In this document: piece by piece, positions 1-7,893 of the stretch
Layout of the letters: each line of letters starts with the position of its first letter
Position numbering within the stretch: the first letter of the stretch is position 1
Assembly (NCBI GenBank): GCA_903851455.1
Contig: CAINOM010000430.1
Coordinates: forward strand, 1-8,698
Length of the DNA: 8,698 bases
Direction of reading: 5' to 3'
Origin: an uncultured Bacteroidota bacterium
GTDB lineage: Bacteria > Bacteroidota > Bacteroidia > Chitinophagales > Chitinophagaceae
Notes under the pieces: generated by a model
The model's database searches: none
What the model saw: only the letters and a program-made list of their open reading frames with translations
Told to the model about the DNA's origin: nothing
Translations under genes and position numbers: made by a program

Positions 1-1605
1 CTTGCCGTCAAGGTACCATTGCCTGCCCATCTCCTGTCCGCCGCGAATGTGTGCCGTTGCATATACGAATCCCCTGTTTAGCAAGCTAAGCCTGGTGCTG
101 GAAAAATAGGTCTCTATAGAAGCTCCATAGGAGCCGTAACCATACAGTAGCAAAGGCGCTTTTCCGTTTTTTACAAAGCCTTTTTTATAGACTATCGACA
201 CTGGTATTTTGGTGCCATCCGTTGCTGTTACATAAATTCGTTCCGTAACGTACTGTTTTGGATCGTAGCCACCCAATATTTCCTGTTGCTTCATCAGCTT
301 TTTCTCATGGGTAGCAAGGTTGTAATCAAAGGTGGAATTAGGGGTGGTCAGGGAGGTGTAGCCATAACGCAAAACTGTACTGTTGTATTCCGGGTTTGTA
401 CCAATCTCAGCGAAGTAAGCAGGCTCGCCAAAATCAATGTAATGCTCTGCGCCATCGTTCAGGTTGCGCACACGCAGTTTTACCAGGCCATCCTTCCGTT
501 CGGAGAGCACAATGTAATTCTTAAATTCCTCCACGCTTTCCAGCAGCACGTCTTCGCGGTGCGGAATTACCTCTTTCCAGTTGCTCATCTCGGTTTTCCC
601 GATCGGGCACTCCATGAGCCGGAAATTCTTAGCATTCCAGTTGGTCCTGATCAGGAATTTATCTTCCAGTGGGGAAATAGAGTAGAGCACGTCTTTCATT
701 CTCGGCTGAAACGAAACAAATGCAGATGCCGGTTTATCCGCATCTATTATTTTCATTTCTGATGATAGTGTAGCCTGCGAACTGATAATTATGTACTTTT
801 TGTTTTTCGATTTCGCCACACCGATGTAGTTGCTTTTGTCGTCTTCGGCGTATACCGTAGCGTCAGTTGTTGCGTCGGTACCGATCGTATGCCTTTTTAT
901 CTTTTCAGATAGTAAGGTTACCGGGTTTTTCGAGGTGTAGAACAATGTTCTATTATCGTTAGCCCATACCGAACTACCTTCTGTGCGGGGAATCGTTTCT
1001 TTATATATTTCGCCGGTCTCCAGGTTTTTAATATAAAGGGTGTATTCCCTCCTCGATACTTCATCCACGCCATACGCCATAAGTTTATTATCCTCGCTTA
1101 CATTAAATCCCGCTACCTGGTAGTAAGCATGGCCTTTGGCCATCTCATCTACATCAAGCAATACTTCTTCCGTGGCTTGCAGACTACCCTTTTTGCGGCA
1201 ATATTTATAGTATTCTTTACCATCGTCAGTGCGAACATAATAGTAGTAGCCGTTATCAAAAACCGGCACAGTTTCATCTTTTTCCTTTATCCTCGCTTTC
1301 ATTTCCTTAAACAAGTCCTCCTGCATTTGCTTCGTACCACTCATCATGGTATCGAGATACTTGTTTTCGGCCACCAGGTAGTCCACTACCTTGGTACTAT
1401 CCTTGCCTTTCTTGAAATAATCTATCATCCAATAATAGTTATCAACCACCGAATCGCCATTAATGACGCGCATATGCGGCTGTATATCCGCCTTTGGAGG
1501 TTTGATACTCGCGGGCCATTTATATGTATTATGTGCTGTGTTCATATTGTTGTTGCAAGACATGAAAGTCATAATTACCAAAAATGAGAAAATTGATCTT
1601 GTCAT
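1..1605 (-). CDS. ptrB: Oligopeptidase B (S9A prolyl oligopeptidase family) lipoprotein, partial at the left edge
   Basis: Serine peptidase that cleaves short peptides after basic residues (family knowledge). The frame is open from the ATG at 1605 to base 1, giving 535 residues without a stop. The N-terminus has a short hydrophobic signal ending in a lipobox-like FMSC, so Cys17 is probably lipidated and the enzyme held in an envelope membrane. The region with DNYYW, then YLVAENKY, RIKEKDETVP and NGYYYYVRT, is the typical start of the beta-propeller domain of oligopeptidase B. Residues 488-535 (YGYGSYG, then HIRGGQEMGRQW) match the start of the alpha/beta-hydrolase domain. The catalytic Ser (in GGSAGG), Asp and His would lie beyond the window; family members are about 690-720 residues. 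No Shine-Dalgarno is visible; the leader reads CAAAACACGTTTT before the ATG. A terminator separates it from clpB upstream, so it probably has its own promoter in 1606-1761, where I see no clear consensus. Confidence 0.92.
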   Translation of the reverse strand, partial: MTRSIFSFLVIMTFMSCNNNMNTAHNTYKWPASIKPPKADIQPHMRVINGDSVVDNYYWMIDYFKKGKDSTKVVDYLVAENKYLDTMMSGTKQMQEDLFKEMKARIKEKDETVPVFDNGYYYYVRTDDGKEYYKYCRKKGSLQATEEVLLDVDEMAKGHAYYQVAGFNVSEDNKLMAYGVDEVSRREYTLYIKNLETGEIYKETIPRTEGSSVWANDNRTLFYTSKNPVTLLSEKIKRHTIGTDATTDATVYAEDDKSNYIGVAKSKNKKYIIISSQATLSSEMKIIDADKPASAFVSFQPRMKDVLYSISPLEDKFLIRTNWNAKNFRLMECPIGKTEMSNWKEVIPHREDVLLESVEEFKNYIVLSERKDGLVKLRVRNLNDGAEHYIDFGEPAYFAEIGTNPEYNSTVLRYGYTSLTTPNSTFDYNLATHEKKLMKQQEILGGYDPKQYVTERIYVTATDGTKIPVSIVYKKGFVKNGKAPLLLYGYGSYGASIETYFSSTRLSLLNRGFVYATAHIRGGQEMGRQWYLDGK

Positions 1606-1761
1606 AAAACGTGTTTTGAAGGGGTAACGTGTTTCACCAAATCAGTCCGGCACGGTTAACAATAGTAATATTTTATTTATTCCCGTTGTAATAATTCTGC
1701 TAATATTTGAAGGCTATTTGCAGATATATACCGAATGCATAAGCACGTTTACAATTTGCAC

Positions 1762-1794
1762 AAAAAAAGGATGAGCAAAACGCCCACCCTTTTT
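1762..1794 (-). terminator. Intrinsic terminator of clpB
   Basis: Read on the minus strand this is a 13-bp hairpin (arms 1782-1794 and 1764-1776, loop GTTTT) followed by seven Ts. Eleven pairs are Watson-Crick and two are G-T wobbles. On the plus strand the wobbles become A-C mismatches, so the structure is stronger in minus-strand RNA. It starts 22 bases after the clpB stop codon, which fits a terminator for clpB and isolates the downstream peptidase gene. Confidence 0.88.
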
Positions 1795-1815
1795 AACTTA
1801 TCAACTTATCACTTG

Positions 1816-4440
1816 TTAACTCTTCACTCCGTTTGGTACCTCATTCCTCATCACCACGACTCCATCAAACACATCTATCAACACGGGTTTTGCTTTGTCT
1901 ATTTCGCCGCCTATTATTTTCTTGCTGAGCATGTTGATGATGTCTTTTTGTATCAGCCTCTTCAGCGGGCGTGCGCCATATTGCGGGTCAAAGCCGCGCT
2001 GCACGAGGTAATCTAGCGCATAGTCTGTGAACTGTAGCGTGATGCCCTGGCCGAGTAGTTGCTTTTGCAATTGCTCCAGCTGTATGCGTATGATACCCTT
2101 TATCTCTTTCCTCATCAGCGGGTGGAACATGATCACATCATCTATGCGGTTCAGGAATTCCGGCCTCAGTGTCTGGCGCAGAATGTCCATTACCTGCTCC
2201 TTGGTGGCATCTATCACGGCTTCTATATCCTGTCCATCCTTTATGTCGGCAAAATTCTCCTGTATGATGAGACTGCCCATATTGCTGGTCATGATGATGA
2301 TGGTATTCTTAAAGTTCACCACGCGGCCCTTGTTGTCGGTGAGGCGGCCATCATCAAGTACCTGCAGCAATATATTGAACACATCAGGATGCGCTTTTTC
2401 TATCTCGTCCAGCAGTATTACGGAATATGGCTTGCGGCGTACGGCTTCAGTAAGCTGACCACCTTCGTCATAGCCCACATAGCCGGGAGGTGCGCCCACT
2501 AAGCGACTCACGCTGTGCTTCTCCTGGTACTCGCTCATGTCTATGCGCGTCATCATGCTGTCGTCGTCAAAGAGTATTTCGGCAAGCGCCTTTGCCAGCT
2601 CGGTCTTACCTACGCCTGTTGTACCCAGGAAGATGAAGGAACCAATTGGCTTACGCGGGTCCTGCAGCCCAGCGCGGCCACGGCGTATGGCGTCAGATAC
2701 GGCTACTATGGCCTCATCCTGTCCTACGACACGTTTGTGCAACTCGTCTTCCAGGTTCAGCAGTTTGGCGCGCTCACTGGTGAGCATGCGCTGCACCGGT
2801 ATGCCGGTAGCTTTAGCTACATTTTCTGCAATGTCTTCCGCATCCACTTCTTCTTTCATCAGGCGCTTGTGCTGGGTGTCCATCTGGTCCAGTTGCTTCG
2901 ACATATTGTCGATTATGGCTTCCTGCTCCTGCACTTTGCCATAGCGTATCTCGGCTACACGACCGTAGTTGCCTTCGCGCTCGGCCTGCTCGGCTTCCAG
3001 CTTCAGATGTTCTATTTCGGTACGTGCTTTATTTATCTTGTCTACTATTTCTTTTTCTTCCAGCCACTTAGCTTTCAGTGTGTCGCGCTGCACGCTCATC
3101 ACTGATATTTCCTGGTTGAGGTCCTTCAGTTTGTCCTTATCGTTCTCGCGTTTTATGGCCTCGCGCTCTATCTCCAGCTGGCGTATACGGCGTTCCAGTT
3201 CGTCCAGTTCCTCAGGCATGGAGTTCATTTCCAGCTTCAGTTTGGCCGCGCTCTCGTCTATGAGGTCTATAGCCTTGTCGGGAAGGAAACGGTCCGTGAT
3301 ATAACGGTGAGATAATTCCACAGCAGCAATGATCGCTTCATCCTTAATGCGCACCTTATGGTGGCTTTCGTAGCGGTCTTTCAATCCGCGGAGGATGGAT
3401 ATTGCATCTTCTGGCGAAGGCTCATCCACAAATACTTTCTGGAAACGCCTTTCGAGGGCTTTGTCTTTCTCAAAGTATTTCTGGTACTCATTGAGGGTAG
3501 TGGCGCCTATCGCACGTAGCTCGCCGCGGGCGAGGGCGGGCTTCAGTATGTTGGCGGCATCCATCGCGCCTTCCATAGCGCCGGCACCTATGAGGGTATG
3601 TATCTCATCTATAAAGAGGATGACATTGCCATCGCTTTCGGTCACCTCCTTTATTACTGCTTTAAGTCTTTCTTCAAACTCACCACGGTATTTAGCGCCT
3701 GCCATCAGTGAGCCCATATCCAGCGCAAAGATGATCTTAGACTTCAGCGTATCAGGCACATCCCCGTTTATGATACGGTGTGCCAGGCCCTCTACTATGG
3801 CGGTCTTACCCACGCCGGGTTCACCTACAAGTATAGGGTTGTTCTTAGACCTGCGTGAGAGTATGTGCAGTGTTCTGCGTATCTCCTCATCCCGTCCTAT
3901 GACAGGATCCATCTTGCCATTGCGGGCCATTTCGTTCAGGTTCTTTGCATAGCGCTGCAGGGCATTGTACTGTTGCTCAGATGTCTGTGAGTTTACGGTA
4001 TTGCCCTTGCGCAATTCCTTGATAGCTGCAACGAGGCCTTTCTCAGTAAGCCCGGCGTCCTTCAGTAGTTTGCCGGTATCGTCATTTACTTGCAGCAACG
4101 CTATAAGCAGGTGCTCAGGTGTAACGAATTCGTCACCAAATGTTTTTAAAATATCGGGTGTGCGCAGCACTACGTTATTGGCCTCGCGGCTTATGTTCTG
4201 CGCAGGCTCGCTTCCCTGTATCTTAGGCAGGCGGGCTATCTGCTCTTTCAGTTTGCCTTCTACAAAGCTGATGTTGACGTTATTCTTTTTAAGTAAATAG
4301 GATATAGGCCCATCGGCATCATTGAGCAATGCCTGGAGAAAATGGGAAGTTTCAATACTTGGGTTTTGGTTGTCAAAGGCCAGTTGTTGTGCCTGCTGCA
4401 CGATCTCCTGTGCCTTGATGGTAAAGTTGTTTAAGTTCAT
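1816..4440 (-). CDS. clpB: ATP-dependent protein disaggregase ClpB (Hsp100)
   Basis: Cytoplasmic hexameric AAA+ chaperone that pulls polypeptides out of aggregates together with DnaK/DnaJ/GrpE. At 874 residues it is full length (E. coli ClpB is 857). Domains in order: two N-terminal Clp_N repeats (about 1-145); NBD1 with Walker A GEPGVGKT (206-213), pore loop KYRG (250-253), Walker B ILFIDE (D278, E279) and arginine fingers R331/R332; the coiled-coil middle domain (about 405-535), specific to ClpB and related disaggregases and absent from ClpA; NBD2 with Walker A GTTGVGKT (606-613), pore loop GYVGY (653-657), Walker B VILLDE (D678, E679) and sensor-2 GAR (822-824). No ClpP-binding loop is apparent, as expected for a disaggregase rather than a protease partner. 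All catalytic residues are intact. Its leader is A-rich (ATAAAAACCAGT before ATG) with no Shine-Dalgarno. I see no CIRCE-type dyad upstream, so heat-shock control is not shown by the sequence. Confidence 0.99.
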   Translation of the reverse strand: MNLNNFTIKAQEIVQQAQQLAFDNQNPSIETSHFLQALLNDADGPISYLLKKNNVNISFVEGKLKEQIARLPKIQGSEPAQNISREANNVVLRTPDILKTFGDEFVTPEHLLIALLQVNDDTGKLLKDAGLTEKGLVAAIKELRKGNTVNSQTSEQQYNALQRYAKNLNEMARNGKMDPVIGRDEEIRRTLHILSRRSKNNPILVGEPGVGKTAIVEGLAHRIINGDVPDTLKSKIIFALDMGSLMAGAKYRGEFEERLKAVIKEVTESDGNVILFIDEIHTLIGAGAMEGAMDAANILKPALARGELRAIGATTLNEYQKYFEKDKALERRFQKVFVDEPSPEDAISILRGLKDRYESHHKVRIKDEAIIAAVELSHRYITDRFLPDKAIDLIDESAAKLKLEMNSMPEELDELERRIRQLEIEREAIKRENDKDKLKDLNQEISVMSVQRDTLKAKWLEEKEIVDKINKARTEIEHLKLEAEQAEREGNYGRVAEIRYGKVQEQEAIIDNMSKQLDQMDTQHKRLMKEEVDAEDIAENVAKATGIPVQRMLTSERAKLLNLEDELHKRVVGQDEAIVAVSDAIRRGRAGLQDPRKPIGSFIFLGTTGVGKTELAKALAEILFDDDSMMTRIDMSEYQEKHSVSRLVGAPPGYVGYDEGGQLTEAVRRKPYSVILLDEIEKAHPDVFNILLQVLDDGRLTDNKGRVVNFKNTIIIMTSNMGSLIIQENFADIKDGQDIEAVIDATKEQVMDILRQTLRPEFLNRIDDVIMFHPLMRKEIKGIIRIQLEQLQKQLLGQGITLQFTDYALDYLVQRGFDPQYGARPLKRLIQKDIINMLSKKIIGGEIDKAKPVLIDVFDGVVVMRNEVPNGVKS

Positions 4441-4648
4441 ACTGGTTTTTATTTATGCTATAGTGAATTCAAATTTCAGATAACAATTGGCAGAAATACA
4501 TGGTCCGGATCAACCGCGCAGATAATGCTTGTCACCTTGATCGGTTTACTGCCTGTTATTTTCGATTACTATTGGTATGCATAAAAAGTGTTCCAAAATT
4601 GTTTTACTGCAAAAAGAGGAAATAATGTCATATAAATCCCGTGCGGCA

Positions 4649-4667
4649 GGACAAGCTGTCCGGGACA
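4649..4667. promoter_or_regulatory. Alternating GGACA/TGTCC dyad cluster, possible operator
   Basis: Three alternating copies of one 5-mer: GGACA, a 3-base gap (AGC), TGTCC, a 1-base gap (G), GGACA. The middle copy can pair with either neighbour, and TGTCC-G-GGACA is a perfect dyad around one base. It lies about 180 bases before the beta-helix ATG and 210 bases before the clpB ATG. An operator for a dimeric regulator is an inference; a small RNA hairpin is possible, but there is no T-tract. Confidence 0.35.
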
Positions 4668-4721
4668 TTGACAATTAACTGAAAAATAGTCGTAAAAATA
4701 AGTTTTTTTATATTTACCCAA

Positions 4722-4740
4722 GATAGCCGGCCGGCTTATC
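4722..4740. promoter_or_regulatory. GC-rich 12-bp palindrome with flanking GATA/TATC arms
   Basis: AGCCGGCCGGCT (4725-4736) is a perfect 12-bp palindrome in otherwise AT-rich sequence. GATA and TATC extend the symmetry if one T is bulged out. It sits about 105 bases upstream of the beta-helix ATG, where an activator or repressor site for that gene could be. No run of T follows on either strand, so it is not a terminator. The role is inference. Confidence 0.35.
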
Positions 4741-4845
4741 GTCTATGTATTGGTACATAACCCGATACTTGCATTGATTTAGTAGTTATGCAATATAAAA
4801 GCATTTGTCAGCGTTCTTTTTATCTACCTAAACTTGTATGCTATC

Positions 4846-6144
4846 ATGAAAAATCTACAATTATTTTCTGCTTTGTTACTTTTTGCATCAGTGCCTGTTT
4901 CTGCCCAGACGACGATCACCAGCAATATTTATTCATCCACCGCATGGACCGCATCCGGAAGTCCATACACCATAGCGAATAACATTGTCGTTTTTTCGGG
5001 GACTGTGTTAACCATAGAGCCGGGGGTAACAGTCAAATTCAATGATAGCGTGACCGTTGATTTCAGGGGGCAACTGATTGCTAATGGCAGTTCATCGGCC
5101 CGTATCACGTTCACATCGGCCGATAGCATACCAATGCCAGGGGCATATGGTGGCTTTAAGGTAACTGGGTATTGTGGTAGCTCCGGTTCCATTGACAGCC
5201 AGGTAACCATGTCTTATTGTGACATCTATTATGCTCAGGATTTTATGGATCTGGCGGCATCTTGCGAGGGGCCCTTTAATTTTACAAATTGCTCTTTCCG
5301 GAATAATATTTATGCTGAAGGCCATTCGTCAGATTTTCAAAATGTCACGTTTGATAGCTGCAGCTTTATTGGAAATTATGAGGGTATTGTATGGGATGAT
5401 GGAGGATATAGCGTTTACGCCAATAATTGCACCTTTATTAATGATACATTCGGAACAAACGCGGTTCATGTTAACAGTTGCTATTTTTCGGGCTGTACTG
5501 GCTGGGCTGTGTATGCAGACGAAGCAAATTCAACAATACTGAATTGCGAAATATGCAACGGCAATGTAGGCGCAGAATGGGTGGGGTTTTCAGGCACCGC
5601 GTTTACAAACAATTATATTCATGATAACCAGGTAGGGCTGATGTTGGGAGGGTTATGGGAAGGCCCGTCTACTCCTTTTAATGATAACAGGATCTGTCAC
5701 AATTCGGAATGGAATATCGATTACACCAACACTAATAATGCGGATGTTTCCTATAACTGTTTCTGTTCCGGAGATTCTGCGTATATACGCTCCACTCTGC
5801 GCGATGGCTACGTAGACGCCGCTTTTGGACTGTTGACATTTAATATAGATACATTCTGCTATGTAGGCCCTTTGGTTGTTAAGACCATAACCCCTGCGGT
5901 AACTGGTGTGAAACTTTATCCTGATCCTCTTTACGACCAGGCGGCGCTGGAATTCAATTATTCAAACGGGCATGTATACCAGTTGGAAATCATTGATCAA
6001 TTGGGCAGGCGAGTTAGTAATGTTGATGGGATTACTTCCGGTTCAGTAACTATAAAAAAGAACAACATGGCGCCAGGGCTTTATTATTATAAACTCAGGG
6101 ATGAAAGGCAGCTGATAAATACCGGTAAATTTGTTGTGGAATAG
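4846..6144 (+). CDS. Secreted right-handed parallel beta-helix protein with T9SS type A sorting domain
   Basis: 432 residues. The start at ATG 4846 places a standard signal peptide at the N-terminus (Lys2, hydrophobic core, VSA then Gln21), so cleavage after Ala20 is likely; a TTG at 4834 would add four residues and is less likely. Residues about 32-107 are the usual N-terminal part of these proteins (SPYTI, then LTIEPGVTVKF, then RITFTS). Residues about 120-310 form parallel beta-helix coils of 17-25 residues, each with an Asn/Ser-Cys-x-Phe/Ile turn: Cys125, 149, 172, 195, 212 and 234, then Asn at 256 and 281, then Cys305. Residues about 353-432 are a type A sorting domain (LYPDP in place of the usual YPNP, DQLGRRV, then APGLYYYKL and a terminal KFVVE), so it should cross the outer membrane by T9SS and be surface-anchored or released. 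No catalytic residues of a polysaccharide lyase can be assigned, so binding, adhesion and enzyme roles all remain possible. It is a single-gene unit convergent with the TRIC gene. Confidence 0.9.
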   Translation: MKNLQLFSALLLFASVPVSAQTTITSNIYSSTAWTASGSPYTIANNIVVFSGTVLTIEPGVTVKFNDSVTVDFRGQLIANGSSSARITFTSADSIPMPGAYGGFKVTGYCGSSGSIDSQVTMSYCDIYYAQDFMDLAASCEGPFNFTNCSFRNNIYAEGHSSDFQNVTFDSCSFIGNYEGIVWDDGGYSVYANNCTFINDTFGTNAVHVNSCYFSGCTGWAVYADEANSTILNCEICNGNVGAEWVGFSGTAFTNNYIHDNQVGLMLGGLWEGPSTPFNDNRICHNSEWNIDYTNTNNADVSYNCFCSGDSAYIRSTLRDGYVDAAFGLLTFNIDTFCYVGPLVVKTITPAVTGVKLYPDPLYDQAALEFNYSNGHVYQLEIIDQLGRRVSNVDGITSGSVTIKKNNMAPGLYYYKLRDERQLINTGKFVVE

Positions 6145-6171
6145 TGTGCGCGAACAAAACGCGGAAATCGT

Positions 6172-6792
6172 CTACTCCCGCTTAAAATGAGGTAGCGATA
6201 ACTTGTACTTTACAGCGATAACTCTCACCAGGAAAATGACGGCGACGGACACGATAAGGCATATGTTGCGGCTGAAGTTGAAATAGTTGAGCAGCAGGTA
6301 CACCAGCGCCCCCAGCAGACAAGCAGAAGCATAGATCTCTTTCCGGAAAATGACGGGTATCTCGTTGGTGAGCACGTCGCGCATTACGCCTCCCATTATT
6401 GCAGAGAACATACCCATTATGGCGGCTATAAGTGGGCTCAGGTGCATCATCATTGCCTTCTCGGTGCCCAGGATGGTAAACATGGCGATGCCCAGGCTGT
6501 CGAAAATAAAGAACGTTTTTTTCATTTTCAGGAACAGGTTGAAAAACAAGCTGGTGAACACGATGGAGATAATGATGACGTATACTTTGTTGGGATCAGC
6601 CACCCACGATAGGGGATAGCTACCCAGCAAAATATCGCGGATGCTGCTGCCACCTATGGAGGTAATGAAGCCAATAAAGGTGACACCAAACCAGTCAGGC
6701 TTTGACTTTTGATTGGCGACAAGTGCGCCGGATATCGCGAAGAAAGCTGTTCCGGAAAGGTCGAGCAAGTATTGGATGGATGGTAAGGTCAT
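6172..6792 (-). CDS. TRIC-type cation channel / UPF0126 membrane protein (YadS/YicG family)
   Basis: 206 residues, the normal length for the UPF0126 (TRIC channel) family. About seven hydrophobic segments cover almost the whole protein. The two inverted-repeat halves each carry the family signature: GGSSIRD (47-53) and GGVMRD (134-139). The N-terminal DLSGTAFFAISGAL (11-24) is also typical. Members form trimeric channels in the inner membrane; prokaryotic ones are described as K+/cation channels, and YicG has been linked to glycine uptake, so the substrate cannot be assigned. The first signature has Ser where many members have a third Gly. The gene begins 48 bases after the thioesterase stop with no hairpin between, so co-transcription is likely. 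The leader is A-rich (eight As, then CGAACG and ATG). It is convergent with the beta-helix gene, 27 bases apart, with only a weak CGCG hairpin in the gap. Confidence 0.93.
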   Translation of the reverse strand: MTLPSIQYLLDLSGTAFFAISGALVANQKSKPDWFGVTFIGFITSIGGSSIRDILLGSYPLSWVADPNKVYVIIISIVFTSLFFNLFLKMKKTFFIFDSLGIAMFTILGTEKAMMMHLSPLIAAIMGMFSAIMGGVMRDVLTNEIPVIFRKEIYASACLLGALVYLLLNYFNFSRNICLIVSVAVIFLVRVIAVKYKLSLPHFKRE

Positions 6793-6806
6793 CGTTCGTT
6801 TTTTTT

Positions 6807-6823
6807 ATTTGTATGATTTGTAT
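6807..6823. repeat. Tandem ATTTGTAT pair
   Basis: Two exact copies of ATTTGTAT separated by one base, in the 48-base gap between the thioesterase and TRIC genes. The gap is AT-rich, so chance is a fair explanation. No promoter consensus is formed on the minus strand. Confidence 0.4.
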
Positions 6824-6840
6824 TTCTGTTAATTAAGTGT

Positions 6841-7266
6841 TCATGCAAGGACTTCAGTTGCTGCCATTGCCTGGGCGATGCGCTCCCTGTGCATTTTCTT
6901 AATACTTTCGCCTATCGGCGTTGGCGTTCCATCATCGTCGATCCGCACAAAGGTAGTATTGGTAATACAGACCAGAGTTTCCTCGCCGCTGTACAGGCTG
7001 TACTTCCGTACTTCTATTTTTAGGTTAATGCTGGTGTTGCCCAGTGATATTACCTCGCCATAAATACGGATGTGGTTGCCTGTTTTCACAGGCTTCTTGA
7101 ACAACAGCTCACCCACGCGAAGCGTGACCATATTGGGTGTGTAACAATATTCGGTTGCAAAGGCTGCAGCAGCTTCGTCTATCCATTCCATCAGCGTACC
7201 ACCAAACAGGTTGTTGTGGATGCCGATGTCTTTTGCCATACATATTTTCTTGCTTATCAGGTTCAT
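6841..7266 (-). CDS. Acyl-CoA thioesterase, hotdog fold (YciA/BACH type)
   Basis: 141 residues, a single hotdog domain that hydrolyses acyl-CoA to free acid and CoA in the cytoplasm (family knowledge). The central-helix signature is clear: HNNLFGGTLMEWIDEAAAA (17-35), with the Gly22-Gly23 pair and Asp30, the likely catalytic acid. The later strands follow as GNHIRI (63-68), then SINLKIEVRKYS and TNTTFVRID. The chain length is not visible from sequence. The ATG at 7266 is supported by alignment of the family N-terminus, and there is no Shine-Dalgarno. It lies 41 bases downstream of the degenerate hotdog gene and 48 bases upstream of the TRIC gene, all on one strand, so it is probably the third protein-coding gene of this operon. 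Confidence 0.92.
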   Translation of the reverse strand: MNLISKKICMAKDIGIHNNLFGGTLMEWIDEAAAAFATEYCYTPNMVTLRVGELLFKKPVKTGNHIRIYGEVISLGNTSINLKIEVRKYSLYSGEETLVCITNTTFVRIDDDGTPTPIGESIKKMHRERIAQAMAATEVLA

Positions 7267-7307
7267 TTTTGCTTAAAGTTTTGATGATGATGTTATGAAA
7301 TTTCGGA

Positions 7308-7712
7308 TCACACGGCCTCGTAATGAAGGCTCTGGGTATTTTGCAGTACTGGTTCCTTCCTTGCTTTTTGCAGCGTGAAAACAAAATGCCCGGAGGCTAT
7401 AGCTGTCGGTTTCCTACCTATCCGGTAAACAGCTACGGATATATCCACCGACCTGCCGGGGTTCACGTTTGCAGTGGCGTCCAGTCGAATGTGGTCGCCC
7501 TGTGCAGCCTGTCCCGTGAGGTCTAGCCGGTAAGATGAGTTGAGCAATTTATAGTAGCCAAGGTCTCCGAATGCGTTTATCACGAACTGATCGTATATGC
7601 CGGTAAGCTCGCGCAGTATGCGGCATATATGCAGCGCCCCACGGTCGTTAGTATCCTCTTTGCCTACTATGAATTCAGTTCCTGATTTTAGTTGTTTGGT
7701 TATGTGTTCCAT
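7308..7712 (-). CDS. Hotdog-fold (thioesterase-like) protein lacking the usual active-site motif
   Basis: 134 residues. The second half reads like the strands of a hotdog thioesterase: QGDHIRLDATANV (71-83), GRSVDISVAVYRIGR (86-100) and ASGHFVFTLQKA (106-117). GDHIRL matches GNHIRI of the neighbouring thioesterase, and overall length and order of elements agree. In my hand alignment the central helix has Ile29-Cys30 where the thioesterase has Gly-Gly, and Thr37 where it has the catalytic Asp; Glu35 and Asp41 are nearby alternatives. It may be a divergent enzyme, a binding protein, or a structural partner of the thioesterase. Assignment as hotdog is by pattern only, without a database search. 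The ATG at 7712 lies 12 bases after the stop of the 44-residue gene, which indicates translation from one message. Confidence 0.72.
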   Translation of the reverse strand: MEHITKQLKSGTEFIVGKEDTNDRGALHICRILRELTGIYDQFVINAFGDLGYYKLLNSSYRLDLTGQAAQGDHIRLDATANVNPGRSVDISVAVYRIGRKPTAIASGHFVFTLQKARKEPVLQNTQSLHYEAV

Positions 7713-7724
7713 GTTGCGCGTTTT

Positions 7725-7859
7725 TTAGGCCAGGTAATGTTCGTAGTCCTCTATGGGCAGCAGCTCCTGCTTACTTCTTTTGAAGCGTCTTTTCAGTTTT
7801 ACATACTGATTCACTACTGGGTTCCAAAGTGTTTGGATGAGTGTTGTGATCTTGTTCAT
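7725..7859 (-). CDS. Small basic protein of 44 residues, unknown function
   Basis: I do not recognise it. The ATG at 7859 gives 44 residues: an N-terminal half that could form an amphipathic helix (ITTLIQTLWNPVVNQY), then a basic stretch KLKRRFKRSK (22-31), then an acidic tail ELLPIEDYEHYLA. There is no signal peptide or clear membrane segment. A longer frame reaches an ATG at 7934, but that start lies inside a terminator hairpin and adds a low-complexity segment, so I reject it. Support for being real: the same strand and tight 12-base spacing to the next gene, and a leader (CCTAAAACACGAAAC before ATG) that resembles the one of that next gene (CCTAAAAAACGCGCAAC). It is the first gene after the attenuator-like region and could itself be part of the control region. 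Confidence 0.55.
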   Translation of the reverse strand: MNKITTLIQTLWNPVVNQYVKLKRRFKRSKQELLPIEDYEHYLA

Positions 7860-7893
7860 GTTTCGTGTTTTAGGTTGGTCAAAGAAATTGATT

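Larger units (their letters stand above)
4441..4845. other. Divergent intergenic region between clpB and the beta-helix gene
   Basis: About 405 bases with no supportable gene. It must hold the promoters of clpB (leftward) and of the secreted beta-helix gene (rightward). I could not find a convincing Bacteroidota promoter (TTG, then TAnnTTTG about 19-21 bases on) for either. The notable contents are the GGACA/TGTCC cluster at 4649-4667 and the GC-rich palindrome at 4722-4740. A TTGACA at 4668-4673 lacks a partner -10 element. Confidence 0.6.

Noticed and set aside
286..1587. Plus-strand frames at 286-762 and 1129-1587
   Set aside because: Antisense to the oligopeptidase B gene, whose frame is continuous and matches the family; their composition is typical of reverse-strand shadows.
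2027..3952. Several long plus-strand frames opposite clpB (2027-2458, 2515-3105, 3395-3952 and others)
   Set aside because: They lie antisense to an intact, unmistakable clpB, are rich in Ser, Arg and Cys as expected from the reverse of coding sequence, and show no recognisable family.
4668..4673. TTGACA as a -35 promoter element
   Set aside because: No -10 partner at 16-18 bases, and Bacteroidota primary promoters use a different consensus.
4834..4845. TTG start at 4834 for the beta-helix gene
   Set aside because: The ATG at 4846 begins a textbook signal peptide; the TTG only adds Tyr, Ala and Ile before it.
6145..6171. Bidirectional terminator between the convergent beta-helix and TRIC genes
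   Set aside because: Only a 4-bp CGCG/CGCG stem with a 7-base loop and no T-tract on either strand.
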